From: Pseudomonadota bacterium
GTDB taxonomy: Bacteria; Desulfobacterota; Desulfovibrionia; Desulfovibrionales; Desulfovibrionaceae
Length of the DNA: 11,394 nt
Assembly: GCA_023390395.1 (NCBI GenBank)
Contig: JAEWCY010000244.1
Location: 1 to 11,394 of the forward strand
Reading direction: 5' to 3'
The position numbers and the translations under genes were made by a program. The notes beneath the pieces were generated by a model. It made no database searches. It worked only from the letters and a program-made list of their open reading frames with translations, and was not told the DNA's origin. How positions within the stretch are numbered: the first letter of the stretch is position 1; each line of letters opens with the position of its first letter. Of this stretch, positions 1-4,422 are shown one piece after another.

Positions 1-58
1 CGGAAATGGGGCGGCCGTGCTGGCCGGCTTTGCGGCCTGTGGGGCCGCCCCATTTCCG
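1..58. repeat. 16-bp perfect inverted repeat at the left edge
   Basis: The arm CGGAAATGGGGCGGCC (1-16) is the exact reverse complement of 43-58. Inside the 26-base loop a second small hairpin, GGCCG (22-26) against CGGCC (33-37), can form, so the whole piece can fold as one long stem with a nested stem. No T-run follows the right arm. Because the left arm starts at base 1, the repeat may continue outside the window. It could be the end of a terminator for a gene further left, or a dispersed palindromic element; the sequence does not decide this. Confidence 0.75.
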
Positions 59-115
59 CGACCACATGCCTCGCCGCACCGCGCTGCGACCGTCACCCCC
101 GGCCCGCTTGCCGTT

Positions 116-165
116 CCCCCGTCGAGGGGGTCCGGGGGGCATCATGCCCCCCGGCCGCCGGAGGC
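116..165. repeat. Double-hairpin intergenic repeat, copy 1
   Basis: Two hairpins lie side by side: CCCCC (116-120) with GGGGG (126-130), and CCGGGGGGCAT (132-142) with ATGCCCCCCGG (144-154). The conserved block GGCCGCCGGAGGC follows (153-165), and after it comes a long pyrimidine-rich tract on the plus strand (about 166-230). Positions 11225-11278 repeat the same order of parts, with the identical 13-base block. The last bases of the acpS frame run into this copy. It could work as a terminator or RNA-stability element for acpS, but no run of Ts supports a standard terminator. Confidence 0.7.
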
Positions 166-609
166 ATCTTCCTTCTCCCCTGCCCCCCTGTCCTCCTTCC
201 TCTCCCGCTTCCCTTTCCGCCATTTCCCGCATCCGCTCGCCGCTTCCAGCACCACCACCGCCGCGGCGGTGGCGCGTTCGTGGGTGATGCTGACGTGCCA
301 GGACGTCGCGCCGAGGATCTGGGCGCGGGCGCGGGCCGGGCCGTGGAGGGTGAGGGTGGGGCGGCCGAGGGGGTCTGGGAGGATTTCGAGGTGCTGGAAG
401 GTGACGCCTTGGGCGAAGCCGGTGCCGAGGGCTTTGCTGGCGGCTTCCTTGGCGGCGAACAGGCCGGCCACGCGGCTTGCCGGGCGCGGCGGCAGGGCGG
501 CGCGTTCGGCCGGGGTGAGGATGCGTTCGAGGAAGCGGTCGCCGAAGCGTTCCAGGGTCGAGGCGATGCGCGGCAGTTCCACGAGGTCGAGGCCGAGGCC
601 GAGGATCAC
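142..609 (-). CDS. acpS: Holo-[acyl-carrier-protein] synthase (AcpS)
   Basis: AcpS moves 4'-phosphopantetheine from CoA to a serine of acyl carrier protein, switching on fatty acid synthesis in the cytoplasm. Family signatures are present: GLGLDLVE at the N-terminus with the metal-binding Asp8, the FAAKEAASKALGTG helix (residues 51-64) with the second metal ligand Glu55, and HVSITHE near the C-terminus. The start is GTG at 609; the Shine-Dalgarno AAGGAG overlaps the stop codon of pdxJ (TAAGGAG), so the two genes are probably translationally coupled, with 12 bp between them. The protein is 155 aa, while AcpS is usually about 120-130. The surplus is a charged tail of about 30 residues (126-155, encoded by 145-234) rich in Lys, Arg, Glu and Gly, which reads into the intergenic repeat and looks like loss of the original stop rather than a domain. 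Confidence 0.95.
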   Translation of the reverse strand: MILGLGLDLVELPRIASTLERFGDRFLERILTPAERAALPPRPASRVAGLFAAKEAASKALGTGFAQGVTFQHLEILPDPLGRPTLTLHGPARARAQILGATSWHVSITHERATAAAVVVLEAASGCGKWRKGKRERKEDRGAGEKEDASGGRGA

Positions 610-621
610 GGCCGGGGCTCC

Positions 622-1347
622 TTATTCGGGGAAGGCGGCGATGATGCCGGCCATGGTGGAGACGGCTTCGGTGAGGCCGGTCATGATGGCCCGGGCGATG
701 ATGCTGTGGCCGATGGAGTATTCGCTGACGCCGTTGACGTGGGCGAAGGCGTATATGTTGTCGTAGTCCAGGCCGTGGCCGAGGTTGACGCCGAGTCCGG
801 CCTGTCGGGCGGCGGGGATGGCGGCCAGGAGCCGCTTGAGTTCGGCCTGTCGGGCGAAGGGGGTGGCGGCGTCGGCGTAGGCTCCGGTGTGCAGTTCGAC
901 GAAGGCCGCGCCGGTGGCTGTGGCGGCTTCGATCTGGGCGGGTTCGGGGTCGATGAAAAGCGAGGTGGGGATGCCGGCCGCGCGCAGGGCGGCGACGAAT
1001 GCGCCGAGTTCCTCTTCGCGCCCGGCGACGCCGAGGCCTCCCTCGGTGGTCAGTTCCTGGCGCTTTTCCGGCACGAGGCAGACCATGTGGGGCTTCAGTT
1101 CCAGGGCGATGGCGCGCATCTCGTCGGTGGCGGCCATTTCCAGGTGCAGGCGCGTCTTGACGGTCTGGCGCAGGAGGCGGACGTCGCGGTCCTGGATGTG
1201 GCGGCGGTCCTCGCGCAGGTGGACGATGATCGCGCGCGCGCCGGCCAGTTCGGCCAGGGCGGCCGCGGCCACGGGGTCGGGGCTGGCCGCGAGACGGGCC
1301 TGGCGTACGGTGGCCACATGATCGACGTTGACCGCGAGCAGGGGCAT
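622..1347 (-). CDS. pdxJ: Pyridoxine 5'-phosphate synthase (PdxJ)
   Basis: PdxJ condenses 1-deoxy-D-xylulose 5-phosphate with 3-amino-2-oxopropyl phosphate to give pyridoxine 5'-phosphate, the last ring-forming step of the DXP-dependent vitamin B6 route. The protein is 241 aa, normal for the family (E. coli about 243). Visible signatures along the TIM barrel are NVDHVATVRQAR (7-18), HLREDRRHI with His43 and Arg45, RLHLEMA with the catalytic Glu, KPHMVCLVPEKRQELTTEGG, VELHTGAYADA, VNLGHGLDYDN with the catalytic loop His, and EYSIGHSIIARA near the end. The ATG at 1347 has a strong ribosome binding site, GAAGGAG, 6 bp upstream. acpS follows directly, the same pairing as in E. coli and many other proteobacteria. 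Nothing is broken or unusual. Confidence 0.97.
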   Translation of the reverse strand: MPLLAVNVDHVATVRQARLAASPDPVAAAALAELAGARAIIVHLREDRRHIQDRDVRLLRQTVKTRLHLEMAATDEMRAIALELKPHMVCLVPEKRQELTTEGGLGVAGREEELGAFVAALRAAGIPTSLFIDPEPAQIEAATATGAAFVELHTGAYADAATPFARQAELKRLLAAIPAARQAGLGVNLGHGLDYDNIYAFAHVNGVSEYSIGHSIIARAIMTGLTEAVSTMAGIIAAFPE

Positions 1348-1567
1348 GGCGAACTCCTTCGAGAATGTGTCTTTACGGTATTCCTTTTACAAATCGGAGG
1401 CAACGGGAAGGGGGCGAAATGGGATTGTTGACAAACGTCGGACCAATCCGTAAGTGCGATTCCACCTCATCGATGACGGGGCCAAGCCGCCAGACGGCGT
1501 AGCGCGCCCCATCCCCGAGGAAGCCTTCCGCGGCCCGGGGAAAAACCCTAACAACGAGTACACGTTT
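1348..1567. promoter_or_regulatory. Divergent intergenic region between pdxJ and ugd
   Basis: This 220-bp gap must carry promoters in both directions. On the plus strand a perfect -35 hexamer TTGACA lies at 1428-1433, but the best -10 at 17-bp spacing is TAAGTG (1451-1456), a poor match. On the minus strand TTGCCT (1398-1403) and TACCGT (1375-1380) at 17-bp spacing are a weak candidate for pdxJ. The ugd frame stays open upstream for 38 codons to an ATG at 1454; I treat that stretch as untranslated leader because similarity to the enzyme family starts only at 1568. No riboswitch or strong hairpin was recognised. Confidence 0.35.
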
Positions 1568-2908
1568 ATGAATCTTTGTATCGTAGGCACCGGTTATGTC
1601 GGTCTGGTGAGCGCCGCTTGCTTCGCCGAAATGGGCAACGACGTCTGCTGTGTGGACATCAACCCCACCATCGTCGAGAACCTGCGCCAGGGCAAGATCC
1701 ACATCTACGAGCCGGGACTCGATGAACTGGTCAAGCGCAACGTGGCCGAGGGCCGGTTGCGTTTCACCACCAAGGTGTCCGAGGGCATGGAGAACGCGCT
1801 GTTCGTGTTCATCACCGTCGGCACGCCCCCGCGCGAGGACGGCTCGTGCGACCTTTCCTTCGTCTACCAGGTGGCCCGGGACATCGGCGCCAGCATGACC
1901 GACTACAAGATCGTGGTGGACAAATCCACCGTGCCTGTCGGCACCGCCGACGAAGTGCGCAAGCTCATCGGCGAGGAACTCAAAAAGCGCGGCGAACTCA
2001 TCGAGTTCGACGTGGTGTCCAACCCCGAGTTCCTCAAGGAAGGCGACGCCATCAACGACTTCTTCAAGCCCGACCGGGTGGTCGTGGGCACGGACAACGT
2101 GCGCACGGGCGAACTCCTCAAGGCCTTGTACGCGCCCTACGCCCGCAACCGCGAGAAGGTCATCGTCATGAGCGTGCGCTCGGCCGAGATGACCAAGTAC
2201 GCCGCCAACTGCATGCTGGCCACCAAGATTTCGTTCATCAACGAAGTGGCCAACATCTGCGAGCGGGTCGGGGCCGACGTGCGCGAGGTGCGCATGGGCA
2301 TCGGTTCGGACAGCCGCATCGGCTACCAGTTCATCTACCCGGGCATGGGCTACGGCGGCTCGTGCTTCCCCAAGGACGTCAAGGCGCTCATCGACACCGC
2401 CCGCCAGTACAAGTTCGAGCCCGAACTGCTGGCTTCGGTGGACGAGGTCAACAAGCGCCAGAAGCACACCCTGACCAAGAAGATCGAGGCCTACTTCGAG
2501 CCCCAGGGCGGGCTCAAGGGCAAGACCCTGGCCCTGTGGGGCCTGGCGTTCAAGGCCAACACCGACGACGTGCGCGAGGCCTCGGCCTTCGAGCTCATCA
2601 AGGACGTGACGGCCAAGGGCATGAAGGTCGTGGCCTTCGACCCGGTCGCCGGCCCCAACACCCGCGAGTTCTTCAAGGGCAACGACCTGCTGACCGTGGT
2701 GGACGAGCAGTACGCCGCCCTGGAGAAGGCCGACTGCCTGGCCGTGGTCACGGAGTGGAACCAGTTCCGCAACCCGGACTTCGGCCGCATCAAGAAGATG
2801 CTCAAGGCCCCGCTGATCTTCGACGGCCGCAACCTGTACTCCCCGCAGCTGCTGGCCGACCTCGGCATGGTCTACTTCTGCATCGGCCGCCCGGCTCCCA
2901 AGATCTAG
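1568..2908 (+). CDS. ugd: UDP-glucose 6-dehydrogenase
   Basis: The enzyme oxidises UDP-glucose twice with NAD+ to UDP-glucuronate, a sugar donor for capsule, exopolysaccharide and LPS. The protein is 446 aa, typical of the bacterial family. The NAD-binding Rossmann motif GTGYVG is at residues 7-12, followed by the STVPVGTA and NPEFLKEGDA blocks. The helix EMTKYAANCM carries Lys210 and Asn214, and YGGSCFPKD carries the catalytic Cys266 and Asp270, with the spacing known from Streptococcus UGDH. The C-terminal UDP-binding domain shows LWGLAFKANTDDVREA and GRNLYSP. I chose ATG 1568 because the Rossmann strand begins right after it, although the ribosome binding site is weak (only CGAG about 10 bp upstream). 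It is a single-gene unit ending in a strong terminator. A GDP-mannose dehydrogenase is less likely given the overall match. Confidence 0.95.
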   Translation: MNLCIVGTGYVGLVSAACFAEMGNDVCCVDINPTIVENLRQGKIHIYEPGLDELVKRNVAEGRLRFTTKVSEGMENALFVFITVGTPPREDGSCDLSFVYQVARDIGASMTDYKIVVDKSTVPVGTADEVRKLIGEELKKRGELIEFDVVSNPEFLKEGDAINDFFKPDRVVVGTDNVRTGELLKALYAPYARNREKVIVMSVRSAEMTKYAANCMLATKISFINEVANICERVGADVREVRMGIGSDSRIGYQFIYPGMGYGGSCFPKDVKALIDTARQYKFEPELLASVDEVNKRQKHTLTKKIEAYFEPQGGLKGKTLALWGLAFKANTDDVREASAFELIKDVTAKGMKVVAFDPVAGPNTREFFKGNDLLTVVDEQYAALEKADCLAVVTEWNQFRNPDFGRIKKMLKAPLIFDGRNLYSPQLLADLGMVYFCIGRPAPKI

Positions 2909-2930
2909 GCGGCTTTCCGGACATGATGGA

Positions 2931-2960
2931 AAGAGGGCGGGCGACCGCCCTCTTTTTTTT
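2931..2960 (+). terminator. Rho-independent terminator of ugd
   Basis: A perfect 10-bp stem, AAGAGGGCGG (2931-2940) against CCGCCCTCTT (2945-2954), is capped by a GCGA loop of the stable GNRA type and runs into T's up to 2960. It begins 22 bp after the ugd stop codon. This is the clearest terminator in the window. Confidence 0.95.
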
Positions 2961-3221
2961 GTTCTTCCGGGGAAAGGTGCGGGGCGGAACGGGAATGGGC
3001 CAAAGGCCGCCGGCGCGGAGCTGGCCAACGCGGGCACTGCGCATCGAGCGCCGCCGTGAGCACAGCCAGGCGACGGCAGGCCGGCGACCGGACCGCCGAC
3101 GGGATCGGTTCCAGGTTCCTGGGCGTCGCAATAAAAGCACGCCTCCCGGAACGCGAGGGGAGGCAGGGGGGAAAACGGCTGGACTGCGGGCGACGGGAGG
3201 GGCGAAGGTTCGCCGGGCCGC
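2961..3221. other. Intergenic space between convergent ugd and the 74-aa gene
   Basis: I see no gene with a ribosome binding site or recognisable protein in these 261 bases. The left part is featureless GC-rich sequence. The right part holds several inverted repeats (3141-3164, GGCGAAGGTTCGCC at 3201-3214, and a near-palindrome at 3212-3233 that spans the stop codon of the minus-strand gene). These fit a 3' end for the minus-strand transcript. Confidence 0.6.
3133..3164 (-). terminator. Probable terminator of the minus-strand envelope gene group
   Basis: Read on the minus strand, GCCTCCC (3164-3158) pairs with GGGAGGC (3147-3141), and TTTT at 3136-3133 follows after four other bases. The 7-bp stem is GC-rich, but the loop is 10 bases and the T-run is short and slightly displaced. 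It lies 58 bp past the stop codon of the 74-aa gene, where a terminator is expected. Confidence 0.45.
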
Positions 3222-3446
3222 TTAGCGGCCGGCGGCCAGGGTGCGACGGCAGGAACGCAGCATGAGCTCCTGCAGGATCACGCGTTCGTATTCCACGGAG
3301 TGGTCTTTCTCGGATTCGTCGTCTTCCACGAGCATGCGTTCGAGATACTGGGTTTCCTCCCAGAAATCGAGCAACTCGTCGTCACCGAGGTTTTTGATCT
3401 GGTCTTCCAAGGGGAACTGGTCGGCTTCGGGAAAAAACTGGCCCAT
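3222..3446 (-). CDS. Small acidic protein of unknown function (74 aa)
   Basis: I do not recognise a family. The product is 74 aa and strongly acidic in the middle (residues 14-45 are dominated by Asp and Glu, with the pieces GDDELLDFWEET and EDDESEKDHS), and ends with a more basic tail (RSCRRTLAAGR). No signal peptide or membrane segment is visible, so it should be cytoplasmic; the centre reads as helical. The start at 3446 is well supported by AAGGAGT 8 bp upstream. It is the last of three minus-strand genes (lipoprotein, bactofilin, this one), 73 bp after the bactofilin stop, so co-transcription is possible but not shown. Codon use resembles its neighbours. A role alongside the bactofilin is only a guess from position. 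Confidence 0.8.
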   Translation of the reverse strand: MGQFFPEADQFPLEDQIKNLGDDELLDFWEETQYLERMLVEDDESEKDHSVEYERVILQELMLRSCRRTLAAGR

Positions 3447-3519
3447 GGGGCGGGACTCCTTGCGCGGACGCGCTACGGCGTTTGTGCCCTTTAAACGGCC
3501 GGGCCTGATTTGGCAATCC

Positions 3520-3948
3520 CTATTTTCCCGCGTCCGTGTCCGCGGCCGCGTCCAGCGCCGCCGGCGGCCTTCCCGAGACGAGGATCGTGGCCTCGGGCCC
3601 GCCCATGCGCACCAGGCCGTTTACGACCGCGCCGTCCTCGATGATCACGGCCGGAGCCGCCAGGTTGCCGCGCAGGTTGGAGCGCTTGTGCAGGGTCACC
3701 CGCTTGCTCGCCTCCACGTCGCCGACGATGGTGCCGCTGGCCACGAGTTCGGCCACGCGGATGGTGCCTTCGACATGGCCTTCCTCGCCGAGCACCAGCA
3801 CGCCGTCGGAGATGATGTCGCCGATGACGCCGCCGTCGATGCGCACGACGCCCTGGAAGTTGAACTGGCCGTGGTACTGGGTGCCCGCGCCGAGAAAGGC
3901 GGTGATGGCGTCGTGGCGGGGCTTTTTCTTCGCGTTGCGTCCGAACAT
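3520..3948 (-). CDS. Bactofilin (polymer-forming cytoskeletal protein)
   Basis: Bactofilins assemble without nucleotide into filaments at the inner face of the membrane and act as scaffolds for cell shape, polar proteins or wall enzymes. The 142-aa protein has a short basic N-terminus (MFGRNAKKKPRHD), as is common for membrane-touching bactofilins. It is followed by a beta-helix core at about residues 15-120 with the repeated turns typical of the family: FLGAGTQYHGQFNFQG, VRIDGGVIGDI, VLVLGEEGHVEGTIRV, ASGTIVGDVEASKRV, GNLAAPAVIIEDGAVVNG. A loose Ala/Pro/Asp tail ends it. The ribosome binding site AAGGAAAG lies upstream of ATG 3948. The preceding gene, 41 bp away, is a small coiled-coil lipoprotein, which suggests an envelope-linked job. 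No LytM-type peptidase, a frequent bactofilin partner, is next to it here. Confidence 0.92.
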   Translation of the reverse strand: MFGRNAKKKPRHDAITAFLGAGTQYHGQFNFQGVVRIDGGVIGDIISDGVLVLGEEGHVEGTIRVAELVASGTIVGDVEASKRVTLHKRSNLRGNLAAPAVIIEDGAVVNGLVRMGGPEATILVSGRPPAALDAAADTDAGK

Positions 3949-3989
3949 GGGAGCGTCTTTCCTTGAAGGGGCCGCCTCGCGGCCGTGCG

Positions 3990-4265
3990 TTACGGATTCT
4001 TCTGGCGTTCGATCTGGATGTTGAGCTCGATGAGCCGGGAGTTGATCTGCTGGATGCGCGCCAGGTTGTCGCCGTACTGTTCCATGAGGGCGCGCTTTTC
4101 CTCTTCCAGTTGGTGGCGCTCCACTTCCTGGGCGCTCGCACCCGGCCCCGGGACGGGGCTGGCGACTTGGGGCATGGCCGGGGGAACGGCCTTTTTCTGG
4201 CAGCCCGCGCCGAGGCTCAGGGCGACGGCGGCCAGGCAGGCGCAGGCGATGGCGTGGCGTCTCAT
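3990..4265 (-). CDS. Small coiled-coil lipoprotein
   Basis: The 91-aa product begins with a lipoprotein signal peptide: MRRH, a hydrophobic stretch, then the lipobox LGAGC with the lipidated Cys22. A Pro/Ala-rich spacer follows (about residues 25-44), then a charged heptad-like helix from about 45 to 88 (LEEEKRALMEQYGDNLARI and on to IQIERQ), which reads as a coiled coil. It should be anchored to a membrane by its lipid and reach into the periplasm. The start at 4265 has GAGAGGA just upstream. It resembles small Lpp-like or tether proteins only in architecture; I cannot name a family. It leads the minus-strand group with the bactofilin, so the two may work at the same envelope site from opposite faces, which is inference. 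Confidence 0.85.
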   Translation of the reverse strand: MRRHAIACACLAAVALSLGAGCQKKAVPPAMPQVASPVPGPGASAQEVERHQLEEEKRALMEQYGDNLARIQQINSRLIELNIQIERQKNP

Positions 4266-4313
4266 GGCGTCCTCTCGGGTTGCGATACCAGAGCTTTTGC
4301 CGGCTGTCCCGCG

Positions 4314-4334
4314 AAAAGGGGGCCGCTTGGCCCC
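4314..4334 (-). terminator. Possible terminator or leader hairpin between the MscS gene and the lipoprotein gene
   Basis: On the minus strand GGGGCC (4334-4329), loop AAGC, then GGCCCC (4324-4319) is followed by a C and TTTT (4317-4314). The short T-run fits a weak intrinsic terminator for the upstream citrate-synthase-like/MscS transcript. It lies 88 bp past that stop and 48 bp before the lipoprotein start, so if the lipoprotein promoter is in the AT-rich patch upstream, the hairpin would instead sit in its 5' leader. Confidence 0.45.
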
Positions 4335-4350
4335 TGGCCGGCGCTGGTCG

Positions 4351-4400
4351 TATCTTTGGTAACTACAGCGTAATCTATTACTATCGTTATTTTTATTAAG
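4351..4400. promoter_or_regulatory. AT-rich patch, probable promoter/operator region of the lipoprotein-bactofilin genes
   Basis: Within very GC-rich surroundings these 50 bases are strongly AT-rich (for example TATTTTTATTAAG on the plus strand). They contain an inverted repeat, GTAAT-CT-ATTAC, at 4370-4381. Position upstream of the minus-strand lipoprotein gene suggests promoter or operator function. The best sigma-70-like pair I find on the minus strand is only CTTAAT with TAGATT at 17-bp spacing, a weak match. Confidence 0.4.
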
Positions 4401-4422
4401 GTCGCTGCGCTTTCGGACGCAC

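Noticed and set aside
280..1431. A 383-codon open frame on the plus strand opposite pdxJ and acpS
   Set aside because: It is Gly/Glu/Ala-rich low-complexity sequence of the kind produced opposite real genes in GC-rich DNA, and it overlaps two confident genes.
1373..3037. A 554-codon open frame on the minus strand opposite ugd
   Set aside because: It is a mirror of ugd codon structure with no recognisable domain, and it runs through the ugd terminator.
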